The translations under genes and the position numbers were made by a program. Positions 1-10,404 of a stretch of 64,000 nucleotides of DNA are shown one piece after another. Location: assembly GCA_025677835.1 (NCBI GenBank), contig JAIXMR010000063.1, forward strand, positions 88,141 through 152,140, in the 5' to 3' direction. The stretch comes from Sporodiniella umbellata (lineage: Eukaryota; Mucoromycota; Mucoromycetes; Mucorales; Rhizopodaceae). Positions within the stretch are counted from its first letter, which is position 1. Each line of letters opens with the position of its first letter. The notes below the pieces were generated by a model. It was not told the origin of the DNA. It did not search any database and saw only the letters and a list, made by a program, of their open reading frames with translations.

Positions 1-219
1 GAACGTCTCCTTGGTTGTTTTTTTTATTCTGCTAGAATAATGAAAAGGGTTTCGGCCAAAGTCTGTGTTGTTTTGAGTGTTATTATGCCATAGGATGGTT
101 TCCCTCTGTTTTTGTTTTTTTTTTTTTTTTTTTTTTTTTATAGCTTGTTTAAAAATAACAATCGAATTGAATAGGGGTTAGATCTTTCTCCCTTTCACAT
201 AAAGCTTGGTACGTCAAGC

Positions 220-251
<32 letters not shown>

Positions 252-467
252 ATATATAGGCTCCGTTTGGCTCAACAAAGCCATCTACGCATGGTGCTTG
301 TGTCCGTTTTGAACAAGACTGGATAGGACAACGAAACCATTTTACTTGCACTCTGCATTATTGTTATTAATTTACATTCCGAACATTTGAAAACCTCTTT
401 GCTTCCCTCCTTTTTTTTTTTTGTTTTTTGTTCTTTTTTCTTTTTTTTTTTTTTCAGTCTTATTATC
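1..467. other. Intergenic / 5' flank of the F-box gene
   Basis: No gene is supported here. The stretch is dominated by homopolymers: T runs near 116-139 and 411-455 and an A run near 221-244. The T-rich tract ending in ttttcag at about 456, just before the first usable ATG, could be a 3' splice site of a 5'UTR intron of the downstream gene, but no donor can be fixed. Confidence 0.5.
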
Positions 468-2230
468 ATGCAGAGCAAAGAAGCTCAAAGCTCCCCCTTG
501 TTATGTAACAATAATAGGTTGGCGATGACTGAGATTCACCCAACAGGCGATTCGGATCTGAAAGACCAAGTAAAAAAAAAAAAAAAAAAAAGAAAGTCCG
601 GTTAGAGTATAAATATACACATGTAGCATTGTTATCCATACATACAGAACCGCAAGCGAGTTTCTTCTATTGACACACACTCTGTCAACGGCTCTGCCTT
701 AACAGAACATAAACGACCTCGTCTGAGCAAACATGCGCTATGGAAGTTACCGAGCATGGTTGAGAGCTTTGATAGTCTACCAGCCGTTTTCCAAACAGAA
801 TTTATCTTTGATCTGATCAAAAGGTCTTCCCCAAGCACGCTCCAGCTGATGAATTCGTGGATTCCACCGACGTACCATCAGGATTTCCTGTTGCGTCTTC
901 CTCTGGAGATTTCCCGACGCATTATCAGCTATTTGGATGCGTTTTCGCTAGGCCGAGCGTCCTGTGTGTGTCGAAAGTGGAGGCAGGTCATCGACCAAGA
1001 CAGCCGTCTCTGGCTTGATCTTCTTGAACAGGAAGGCTACAGTCTGACAGACCCTATTACGCAGATACCATCCAGAGTCTATCGTACGCTGTACGGTCGA
1101 CACCATGTGCTGAGGCAGAACTGGATGAAGGGCAGAGCGGAACAGATTCGGTTCAAAGGCCATGACAAGTTTGTCGTTACTTGCTTACAGTTTGATGATC
1201 AAAAGATTGTCTCGGGCGCAGATGACTCGCATGTCAACATTTACGATACAGCGACAGGTAAAAAGCGAATGACGTTGGAAGGTCATGAGGGTGGTGTTTG
1301 GGCACTTCAGTACGTTGGACAGACGCTGGTGACGGGTTCAACGGACCGGCGAGTTAGAGTATGGGATATGGACACTGGCAAGTGCACCCATATCTTCTCC
1401 GGTCACACCTCCACCATCCGTTGTCTCTTAATCACCCAGCCAGCCCCAGGCCAGTCGCCCATGATCGTCACCGGCTCGCGTGATTCCACTCTACGCGTCT
1501 GGAAACTACCGGACATCAAAGGCGTGCCTTATTACGGTCAAGGCCCCAACGACTACTTTTGCTTTGCCCTCCTCGGCCACCTAAGCTCGGTAAGAGCCAT
1601 CGCTGCTCATGAACATACCCTCGTTAGCGGCAGCTACGATAATACCGTGCGTGTATGGAATATCAACACTGGCCGTCTTGTCCATCTCATGGAAGGACAC
1701 ACTCAAAAGGTCTATTCTGTAGTCATCGACCCTGCCAGAAATCGCTGTATGAGCGGCAGTATGGATTCTTGCGTGCGGATCTGGGATCTGGCTACAGGTA
1801 GCTGTCTCAAACGGCTCGAAGGCCATACCGTGCTCGTCGGCCTGCTTGGCTTGACCAATCAATACCTCGTCTCAGCTGCCGCTGACTCCATTCTCAGAGT
1901 TTGGTCGCCCGAAACGGGTGTCTGTCAGCATGCCTTATCCGGTCATGGTAGCTCCATCACTTGTTTTCAGCACGATAACTACAAAGTCATCTCTGGCTCG
2001 GAGGGTGGCTTGAAAATGTGGGATATCAAAACAGGCAGATTCGTCAGAGACCTCATCACTGATGTCGATGGCGTCTGGAGAGTCGCTTTCGATAACAGAC
2101 GTTGTATTGCTGCCGTTCAGAGGTAACGCCCTATCCTTTTCTTTTTAAATACCTCTTGATTGATCCTTCTTGCCTTAGAAACAGCGAAACTTCTTTCAGA
2201 ATACTTGACTTTGGTACCCCTAATCTTTAA
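468..2230 (+). CDS. F-box/WD40 repeat protein (Cdc4/Fbw7-like SCF substrate receptor)
   Basis: Predicted 542-residue F-box/WD40 protein, the type that binds Skp1 through the F-box and presents substrates to an SCF ubiquitin ligase through the WD40 propeller. Three exons fit in phase: 468-569, 648-2122, 2179-2230; introns are 78 and 56 bp with GT..AG ends. The F-box is visible around bases 890-1020 (LPLEISRRIISYLDAFSLG, then CRKWRQVID). From about base 1150 a series of WD repeats follows with GH...V....W D signatures such as VRVWDMDTGKC and VRIWDLATGSC. The last exon restores the family's C-terminal end (AAVQRN...RILDFG), which supports the second intron. The start is the first ATG in an open frame after the T-rich leader; an internal ATG at 525 is possible. 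Cdc4/Pop1-like is inferred from domain order; the exact orthologue is not settled. Confidence 0.85.
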
Positions 2231-3293
2231 AAAAAAAAAAAAAAAACCCCCCCCCTTCTTCCCTCACTATTCCATCCATCGTGTTACCCTATCTATTGTT
2301 TTATTCCTTAAACCCCCTTTCTCATTCTACTGCTTTGTTTAATCCTTCAAAAAAAAAAAAAAAAAAAAAAAACAATCTCTTGCACTTTAACCATCTATTC
2401 TAAACAATCTCTCTTTTTTTTTTTTTTTATGGGACTTTCAAAGGCAATTGGCTAGGCTTTTGTTCGTCCAAAACTAAACAACGCGAGACATTTGAGCTGT
2501 CAGTTAGCAAAGTATTGGCTTTCTCCTCAACACCAGTAGATAGTGTTCTGTCATATCCATCTTTTAACCAACAGGGGTTTACAATGGTAACTCGAACATA
2601 GCCTCTAGGTTTTGTTAACAAAACGAATCGTATCTGTACCTCTTTTTTTTTTTTTTTTTTTTTTGGTGGACTTTTATGACGTTTCGATTTGTTACTGCTT
2701 TGGATTATTTCCTGATAAAGAGAACTTTTGGGTGCACATCATTTGCTTTTGTATTTATTTAAGGCTGCTGGTTGTAGATCGTACCTATCAGATGACACTA
2801 CAAGCATATCCAAATTATTTGAGGGGGAGGGGGAGGGGAAGCAAACACACTCAACTTCAAATTATAGAATTGCAATTTGTTGAATAGAAACACATGTTTT
2901 AGAAACATTTTTAGAATCAAGGGTATTTTGATAATAGACCTTTTTTTTTTATCGGATTTTATTTCCAGCTAATGGTTCCTATGGACCTACCAACAAAGCC
3001 AACAACAATGTATGAAAACAAAATACAAAACCTCTCAATGGTTTAGATAGATCGATCTTCTACAGCAGATCCCATTGTTTTTACATCGTTTTCTGATGAT
3101 AGGCATTTACGTTAATAAAGCTCAGTCAGTCTGAACCTAAAATCGTTGGCTGACCATCCCAAAACTAAAAAGGAAGCGCTCATAAGCTAAATTTTAACTA
3201 CCCCCCGCTTTTCTTTTCCAGTTCACCTTTTTTTTTTTTTTTTTTTTCTTACATCTCCCTACATATCTATCTATCTATCTACCTATATATAGC
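2231..3293. other. Intergenic spacer with homopolymers
   Basis: Spacer between two plus-strand genes. It holds A/T runs near 2229-2246, 2349-2372, 2413-2427, 2641-2664 and 3229-3247, and a G-rich stretch at 2821-2840 (runs of 5, 5 and 4 G; only three runs, so not a complete quadruplex motif). Apart from one coding-like minus-strand exon listed separately I see no gene. Confidence 0.5.
2427..2633 (-). CDS. Candidate 3'-terminal exon of an unidentified minus-strand gene
   Basis: A 69-codon open frame on the minus strand, ending in TAA at 2427 and preceded by a plausible acceptor (gaggtacag) just upstream at 2634-2639. The translation has a natural-looking composition (GYVRVTIVNPCWLKDGYDR, later SRCLVLDEQKP) unlike the poly-F/poly-K shadows nearby. 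A second coding-like patch (SPSPSNNLDMLVVSSD, about 2778-2835 on the same strand) ends at a possible donor, but its phase does not match this exon, so no gene model can be built. Family not recognised. It may be a relic. Confidence 0.25.
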   Translation of the reverse strand: MRFVLLTKPRGYVRVTIVNPCWLKDGYDRTLSTGVEEKANTLLTDSSNVSRCLVLDEQKPSQLPLKVP

Positions 3294-4736
3294 ATGCTTT
3301 CAAAAGCACCACTAAGAAAAAAGAGAAACTTTAAAAACTTGTCCTTAGAAAACTCTCCTGTAGTCACATCAGAAACCTGCACAACATCGAAAGAAAGCAA
3401 ATCTGACTACACTCAACTATATCAACAATTAGAGATTGGCCTGGAGACTAGACTCGATTTACATCCAGAGGATTTTAAATCCATCGATGAGCTAGGGAGA
3501 GGCAACGGCGGGACCGTAAGCAAAGTGTTGCACACCAGAACAAACACAGTGATGGCCAAAAAAGTAACAATTTATATATATATATATACCTATACATATA
3601 TCTAGAGTCAAACCAACAGGTGTCAGATTGTTCATGTAGATGCCAAAATAAACGTTCGAAAACAAATAATGAGAGAACTACAATTTATGCACGATTGTAA
3701 TTCAAAACATATTGTGAGCTTCTATGGGGCTTTTATGAACGGCGACGATATTTCAATCTGTATGGAATACATGGATGCTGGGTAATAGAAGAATACGCTT
3801 TGAGAGAAACTAAAGGAAAGGAAATAGTTCACTTGACTATATCTATAAAAAACATGGCCCGTTCCCGTTAGATGTGTTGAAGAAAGTGGGATATGCTGTA
3901 AGTGAACGATCAAAATAAGCCTAAAAAAAAAAAAAAAAAAAAAAAAAAACTAACACTTTGAACAGATTGTAGATGGTTTGATTTATCTTTATGACGAACA
4001 CCGCATTATTCACAGAGGTAATTGAAAGGTAAAACAGGCCAGGTTCACTTAGACCTTTTGTACCGACAGACCTAAAACCTTCAAATGTTTTGGTGAACTC
4101 TCAAGGACAAATCAAACTATGTGATTTTGGAGTATCGGGCCAGTTGATCAATTCAGTAGCCGATACATTTGTCGGCACAAGCTCTTACATGAGTGTAAGT
4201 AGTTTGGAAGAAACCAAAAGAAAACTCATGCCTTGTATAGCCTGAGCGTATCATGGGCTCACCCTACTCTGTCAAGTCAGATGTTTGGTCTTTGGGGATT
4301 ACGCTGATGGAGCTTGCCTTGGGGCGATTCCCGTTTCCACCGGAAGGAACGCCTCTATCTATATTTGAGTTGCTTCAACATATTGTAAATGAACCTGTAC
4401 CTGAATTTCCGCCAAATAATACATATCCGACGGATTTAACGGACTTTGTATCCTTGTGGTAAAATACACTCTCAAAAACAAAAACAAAAAAAAAAACTCT
4501 ATTCAAACAATTCAAATAGTCTGACAAAGAATGTGGAAAAAAGAGCAACGCCCAACGATCTGATGGTAAGTACACTAATAAAACATAAAAAGGCGTGTGA
4601 CTAAAAATCCAAAAAAAAAAACCAAAAAAAAAAAATTTCTTTATTATGTACCAAAAAGAATCATTGCTATCTGATTTCTGCGGCTACAGAAAAGGTGGAC
4701 CTTATCCGATGGGCTAATAGTATCACCAGCCATTAA
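3294..4736 (+). CDS. MAP kinase kinase (Ste7/Byr1 type)
   Basis: Dual-specificity kinase that would activate a MAPK in the pheromone/filamentation-type cascade. Eight exons fit in phase: 3294-3563, 3627-3781, 3828-3897, 3966-4017, 4070-4194, 4241-4458, 4520-4565, 4659-4736; introns run 46-93 bp. Visible kinase landmarks are the glycine loop [13 protein letters not shown], the VAIK-equivalent MAKK, catalytic loop [13 protein letters not shown] in LCDFGVSG, and the MAPKK activation loop SVADT before [11 protein letters not shown], which carries the S-x-A-x-T phosphosites of the family. The C-terminus (DLIRWANSI) matches the usual MAPKK tail, which is why the acceptor at 4658 was preferred over the later one near 4689. 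A short basic N-terminus could hold a MAPK docking site. An A/T homopolymer lies inside the 3898-3965 intron. Confidence 0.9.
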
Positions 4737-5312
4737 CAAATAAAACAAACTCTTTGGATTTCAAGTAAAATACAGTAACGTTTTCTCCTTTGACAACTTG
4801 GTACGGAAAAAAAAAAAAAAAAAACCTATAAAATGGAGAACTTTGTCTTGAAGTGTGGTGGGGAGGGGAGAGTCCGAAAAGAGCCAATCTTTAGAAAGAA
4901 AGAGTGGTCATGCCAAAAAAAAAAAAAAAATTGTTGATATCGTAACCCTTCTTTTTGATGGACGATACCATCGTTTGTATTTCAAAGCTTTTTTGTTGTC
5001 TTCAGTCTAGAACAGGTATCAATCAATGTATATTCTAGGTATCTTTAAACCACACTTGCGAAATGTTTTCAATACAAAAGAAAAAAAAAACCCTAACTCG
5101 ATGGTCTTTGATTTGCTAATATTAGCGTAGATGTCCAATTTTCTTCATGTCTTTGCTGAACGGGAAAACAAAGACAGTTATTGTATGGGCCGTTCTTTTT
5201 TTTTTTTTTTTTTTTTAGAACTCGTTGTTGAGAGTCTGAAAAAATAGAATATAACAAGTTTTTTAATGGTTTTTCATTCAGTAAAGTTTCCCTTCAAGTA
5301 TCATGTCTTTTT
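4737..5312. other. Intergenic region between convergent genes
   Basis: Spacer between the 3' ends of the MAPKK (+) and PIG-M (-) genes. It contains A runs near 4806-4824 and 4915-4930 and a T run near 5197-5216. No coding frame or RNA gene was recognised. Confidence 0.6.
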
Positions 5313-6775
5313 TTATGACCTCTTTGATCCAGGATCGCCCACACCCCAAACCCATCTAATCTTGTCACTCGAATTAAACACTGGCTCATATTGATGTTTT
5401 GTTATTAGCTCTACTACTATCCAGATATTGGCTGTAAAAAACAAGGCACCTGCAATCCACAGTTGAAAAAACGTAGGTTGAGCCAAAAATTCCAATTGAT
5501 AGGCGTAATTTAACCATAGTCCCTATCTCCTGATTTAGCTCTCTCTCTCTCTCTCTCTCTCTCTCTATGTGTGTGTGTGTGTGTTTTGTTTCTTACCTGG
5601 CCAGCCACCCAAGACAAAAGCAGCAAACTACCTTTCCATTTCATTTGTATTTTGGTGGATGGTAGGATAAGTGGAAATAGGCAAATGTACCACATAAAAT
5701 ACTAAAAAAAGTCAAGGTTGAGATATGTTGCTTTTTTTTTTTTTTTTTTTTTTGGAATTACCTGTGATGTTATCACTTTGTTGTAGGTAACAAACAAAAA
5801 GGTTTGCAAGAAGCAAGCAAAGAATATATCTTTACCAAAAGCGATGCCCACGGCTATAACCAGAGCCATTTGAGGTACAAAAGCTAACAAGCCCATCCAG
5901 GGACTTTTATGGTCCATTCCCAAGTAGAGTGGATAAAACCAAATTGAAAAGTTATGGCGATGATCTTCCCGTGTTACATGGTAAAGATAGGAGTGTTCCA
6001 GAAACTCATGTCCATAGCGGTAATACATCATTGCTGTTATAGCAAAAAAAACACCAGCGCTAACACAAGCAAACATGATCCGAATAGGAGAAAAAAAACG
6101 GACAATGGATACTAAGGTAGGTGAGTTTTGTTTTCTTTCAAGATAAAATAGCCATCGACACCGCAGCGATTCGTAACTCTCCATAATGGAAGGAAGAGGG
6201 GTAGTGTCATACCGATCAAGCAAGGTCAATATTGGCGCTGCATAGATGACAGGATAGATCTTGAAATGCACAGAGAGTCCAAAAAGAGCGCAAGCAAAAT
6301 AAAAACTCTGTCTTTTTTGGAGTATCAAATAGAGCGTACCGAGGACCATGGCACCCAAAAGACTCTCAGCATTTCCTCGTGTTGATATGTTGGCAACCAT
6401 TGGATTCAATATCCAGAGAGCATCAAAGTAAATGGCTCGTTTGGAGGACATGCCTCTAATGAGCAAAATTCGATGAATTAGGTAACCAACCAAAAGATCA
6501 GCTGAAGCAAACAAACACTTTCCAAACGATGAAAACAGATAGATGTTTGGTGTAAGCACGATGGCAAGAAGCGGGGTATATCGGTAGGTTTCACGTAAAT
6601 AGGGTGAGTGTCCTTGAGTAATATAACGTGCCGCATCTGTAAAAACAACATAGTCAATATCAGTGTATTTCACTGTCATGTAGGCATCTTGATATTCTCC
6701 ATAAAGAAGCAAACAAAACCGAAGTAGAAAACCCAGGAAACAGAGCCGATTAAAAGTTAATTGTTTCAGCTTCAT
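5313..6775 (-). CDS. GPI mannosyltransferase 1 (PIG-M family)
   Basis: Endoplasmic-reticulum multipass enzyme that adds the first mannose to the GPI-anchor precursor from dolichol-phosphate-mannose. Three exons on the minus strand, all phase 0: 5762-6775, 5597-5701, 5313-5522; predicted 442 residues, close to the family's length. The luminal DxD-type motif is visible near residue 36 (YTDIDYVVFTDAARYI), followed by HSPYLRETYRYTP, GNAESLLGAMVL and HFKIYPVIY, all typical of PIG-M. The N-terminal ATG at 6775 is preferred to an upstream in-frame ATG because the latter would place poly-F in the protein. The second intron (5523-5596) is largely a (CT)n(GT)n microsatellite. GPI-anchored protein production fits the GPI-type surface protein found at 47.3-47.8 kb, though the two are not linked. 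Confidence 0.9.
5539..5583. repeat. Compound (CT)14-(GT)~8 microsatellite inside a PIG-M intron
   Basis: Perfect CT dinucleotides at 5539-5566 followed by GT dinucleotides to 5583. They make up most of the 74-bp intron 2 of the minus-strand PIG-M gene, where they read as GA and CA repeats. Confidence 0.9.
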
Positions 6776-7667
6776 TATTTCGCATCGCTTAACAAAAAAA
6801 AAAAAAAAAAAAAAAAAAAAACACTTACACACACACACACATACACACGATAGCTCAAAATAAAAGACTGACTTTCATTACAGCCTATTTCATCTTATTT
6901 TTTAACATTTTGCATTTTCCTTGTGCAATTGCTGTAGGCACAACTTCAACCGTTAAAATACCAGCTTCGGTAGCTGCAATGACGCTTGTAACTGGACCAT
7001 TACCGTTCTAAAACAAAGACCCCCCCCCAAAAAAAAAAAGGAAGAAACCGCGTAAATAAAACATACCCGAATACAAATGAAAAACAATACAAAGTACTAA
7101 AGCTGCTAAATACTTGAAAATCCTGTAGATATAAACAAAGGCTTTATACATGGATTTTAATCTGATATATAAATTTGTTTCTATACTGCAAGTATGATTC
7201 TACAGCCCTTTTTTTTAAGCCAATCACGAGTCTAGCAATAGACAGCTTCCAGTAAAAAAAAAAAAAAATGCAAACCACTGAAGGTAACCCAATAGAATCT
7301 GAGCTGGGCTTGTTTCATAAAGCAATTGAAAACGGATTGCCTGCTGATCAACTGCCTTTTAAAACAAAGGGGCTCTGAAAAAGACAAGTCGCTGCTAATG
7401 ATGCCACATAATGCAGAGCATTTTTCTGGTCTGCATAGATTTGTATTTACAGCGCAACCAGTAAAACTTTGCCTTTTTTTTCTTTGTACAAGCTTGCTCT
7501 TTACTTCCCCCCCCCATTGATTTCGTTTATTCAATGTAATCCTTTGCATTTACAACCCTTTGGCTAGTTTTTTTTTTTTCACTCTAATTTACGCAAATGT
7601 GCCTTGATATTCCCATCTCTGCTTCAAAATGAAACACCTAGTTTTCACTTTAGTTCAAATCCACTTC
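6776..7667. other. Intergenic region between PIG-M and the myotubularin gene
   Basis: Divergent promoter region with T/A runs and a short CA repeat near 6828-6847. It holds a candidate minus-strand exon at 6885-7007 (listed separately) and a 36-codon plus ORF at 7269-7379 (starting MQTTEGNPIESELG) with natural-looking composition but no recognisable family or splice partners. Confidence 0.45.
6885..7007 (-). CDS. Candidate terminal exon of an unidentified minus-strand gene
   Basis: Forty-one codons on the minus strand, from a good acceptor (tttgttttag) at 7008-7009 to TAG at 6885. The translation (start NGNGPVTSVIAATEAGILT, then VEVVPTAIAQGKCKML) is protein-like. Upstream exons could not be assembled: the region 7030-7230 has a possible donor (gtatgt near 7070) but no phase-compatible partner. 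Either the last exon of a small real gene or a relic. Family not recognised. Confidence 0.3.
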   Translation of the reverse strand, partial: NGNGPVTSVIAATEAGILTVEVVPTAIAQGKCKMLKNKMK

Positions 7668-9993
7668 ATGTCACGTGATCACTCCAGTGCAAAGAGTATG
7701 TACTAAAACCTTTTTTTTTTTTTTTCTTCCCTTTTTTTCTTTTTCTTTAGAACAGTAAGACAAGTGTTTTTATTGTTACGTTTTCTTTTTCTTTTTTCTT
7801 TTTTTTTTTTTTTTCACCATTTTCAATCTCGGCCGAGTCAGCTTACCGGCGTTGTTCCAGTCCCAAGGGAGCGCGCAGCCCAACCGTCTTGATTTGTTGA
7901 AGATCACTCAAGTAAAGAAAATAATAACATATTTACCCCAAAAAGTTGCTTTCTTGTTTTTGTTAAAAAAAAAAAAAAAAAAAAACAAACAAAAAAAACA
8001 AAAAACCAAAAAATAAACCATTGAAACGTGAAGGTTCAAGATGTTGAACTACAGAAAGGACAAGAAACTCTGAATGGAACTTTGCATTTGACTGTTCACC
8101 ACTTGATTTTTCGACATGTACAGGAATTAACAGAAGAATTAAAAGAAATATGGGTAAATCTAGATGAATAATAGAAAGAAATCATGTTGACAAAACCTAT
8201 AAATACTATCGGTAGATCCCTTATCCAATAATGCATACTGTAGAAAGACAGCCAGCCTCATTGCAGAACGGTCGACATCCTTTATTTATTCGTTGTAGAG
8301 ATTTCGTGACACTGACACTGGGTTTATTAAGAGAAGGCGAAACACAGGATGTATTTGAGACTATACAGAAATTGGCTTGTGTTTGTAAGTTTTATTCAAG
8401 TTTAGAAAAAGACAAGAAAAAGGATAGGGCAGCTAATAAAAAAAGCAGCATCTGTAGAACAGCTCCATGCATTCTCCTTTCAACCTCAAGTTCCCTACTC
8501 AGAAAGCGGAGGGTGGAACGTTTATGACCCCATTAAAGAATATGAGCGTATGGGTATTGGCTCAAGTGACAAATGGAGGTTTACGGTTATCAACCGAGAC
8601 TACAAGGTAACGAATGAGTGCCCTATCTAAACCAACAGTTGTATAGTATTCGCCCACTTACCCACGTACCCTGGTGGTTCCATCGAAAATAAGCGATGCA
8701 GTACTAACACATGCTGCAAAATATCGAAGCAAAGCTAGAATTCCTGCTCTTTCCTATCTTCATTGGTATAATTCTGTAAGTATCTGACTGAGACCGAGTT
8801 GGATCAAAGATTACTGACTTCTCCTTAGGCTACTATTACACGCTGTAGTCAACCATTCACAGGTGTTAAAAGGGCAAGATCTATCCAAGACGAAAAACTA
8901 ATTGAGTCTATTTTTTCTTCCAATGTGCCAACTGGTCCTAACGGAGAAACACTCTATGGGTCTACAGCTGCTAACCTTATTGTGGATGCTCGACCTATGG
9001 CCAATGCGATGGCCAATGCAGCCAGGGGAGCAGGCTCAGAATACATGGAGTATTATCGCAACTGTAAAAGAATTTTTGTACCCATCGATAACATTCATGT
9101 TATGCGGGATAGTTTAATCAAATTGTGTGAAGGTACTCTATTTTTTTTTTTTTCTTTTTTGGTTGGAAAGGTTGACTAAATCTTTATGTCAAGGAATGCA
9201 GGGCATGGATTCAGGAGGACTTGTTAATAAACAAACTCTACAGCGATCTGGTTGGCTAAAACACATTTCAATACTTTTGGACGGAACTCGAGAGATTGTT
9301 AAAAGTGTGCATGTATTCAACTCGCATGTTCTTATACATTGCTCAGATGGGTGGGACCGTACATCGCAGCTGGTGTCTTTGAGCGAGCTATGTTTGGACC
9401 CTTATTATCGTACATTTGAAGGGTTTCAGGTATTGATCGAAAAGGACTGGGTTTCATTTGGTCACAAATTCCAAGATAGAAGCGGCCACTTGACTAACGA
9501 AAAGTACTTTGTCAATTTGGTAAATACTGGAGGAAACGCGGCAACAAACACAATCAAGGACATGCAAAACAAATTTTATAAATCCAACTACTATCAAAAA
9601 GAAACAAGCCCGGTGTTCCATCAGTTTTTGGATTGTATATTTCAACTCGTGGGCATGTTCCCCAACCGTTTTGAATTCAACCTAGAGTTCTTACACGATT
9701 TGCATTATCATCTTTATTCCTGTCAGTTTGGCACCTTCTTATTTAACTGTGAGTCGGATAGGCATCAGTATAAGCCACAAGACAGAACTTACAGTGCCTG
9801 GGACTACTTCAACACAAACAAGGAAAAGTACGTAAATACTCTCTACGACCCAATGAAAGATAAGGACCTGGCTGATGATGGTGGCGTATTGATACCCGAT
9901 CCAGCGAAAGCAAAATACTGGGCGTCGTTGTTTAAAAGAGAAGACGATGAAGTCAACGGATCCCTAATCCCATCACCAGAAAACATACAATGA
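7668..9993 (+). CDS. Myotubularin-family phosphoinositide 3-phosphatase (Ymr1/MTM1 type)
   Basis: Removes the 3-phosphate of PI3P and PI(3,5)P2 on endosomes and vacuoles. Predicted 593 residues from eight exons: 7668-7695, 7838-7911, 8034-8153, 8216-8384, 8449-8606, 8647-8775, 8829-9132, 9194-9993; all junctions agree in phase. The N-terminal PH-GRAM part shows LNGTLHLTVHHLIF. The phosphatase part carries the active-site signature HCSDGWDRTSQ (C-x5-R with both family Asp residues), so this is an active-type, not pseudophosphatase, member. Further family landmarks are GGWNVYDP, PTYPRTLVVPS, RIPALSYLHW and VDARPMANAMANAARG. The shortest intron is 40 bp (8607-8646). The first 28-bp exon is inferred from a GTATGT donor at 7696 and is the least certain part. 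Confidence 0.9.
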
Positions 9994-10059
9994 TGCTTCA
10001 TTGACGTAAATCAGCTAAGCGTCACACACTTGTGCTGCTTGGGCTGCCCTATTTTTTCG

Positions 10060-10067
10060 TATAAAAA
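10060..10067 (+). promoter_or_regulatory. TATA-box candidate for the CYSTM-like gene
   Basis: The sequence tataaaaa lies 63 bp upstream of the ATG at 10123, in a short purine-rich leader. Position and sequence fit a strong TATA promoter of a small, often stress-induced gene; inferred only. Confidence 0.4.
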
Positions 10068-10122
10068 GGAACGAGAGAAAAGGAGAATATAAGAAAAAGA
10101 ATAAAACTGTTTTCTATATAAA

Positions 10123-10404
10123 ATGAATCAACCTACTACAAATGAGGTCCCATTAGCTACTTTGCCCCCTACTTACCAAAGCAGTACTATAACTACAAAC
10201 CCTGAAACTAACGGTCAAAGGGATGAACAGCCTACGGAAGATCAAAGTAACCAATTTCAATGATAAAAGTCCATTGAATGATTTCTTACCTTTTGGACTT
10301 GATTAGATAAGGAGTCTCTCAGACTTAGGGGCGGCGCTGGTTGTATAACTGATTGTTTAGCTGCCATCGGGTGCTGTTGCATCTGTGAAGACTGTTGCTG
10401 TTAA
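10123..10404 (+). CDS. Small cysteine-rich C-tail protein (CYSTM-like)
   Basis: Predicted 73-residue protein from two exons, 10123-10246 and 10307-10404, with a 60-bp GT..AG intron that fits in phase 1. The N-terminal half is polar and rich in Thr, Gln and Pro (PLATLPPTYQSS). The end has a short LRGG-type segment, then a hydrophobic Cys cluster (CLAAIGCCCICEDCCC), the layout of the eukaryotic CYSTM module: a tail-anchored, palmitoylatable membrane segment found in small stress-tolerance proteins. Function is inferred from this architecture only. A TATA-like box precedes it. The donor inside GATCAAAGTAACC and the acceptor gattag are both good; without the intron the frame closes after 46 codons. 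Confidence 0.7.

Noticed and set aside
2821..2840. G-quadruplex
   Set aside because: Only three G runs (5, 5, 4) are present; a fourth run is lacking within a normal loop distance.
4679..4742. Alternative last exon of the MAPKK starting after the acceptor ctacag at 4689
   Set aside because: It gives a tail unlike MAPKKs, whereas the acceptor at 4658 yields DLIRWANSI, the family-like ending.
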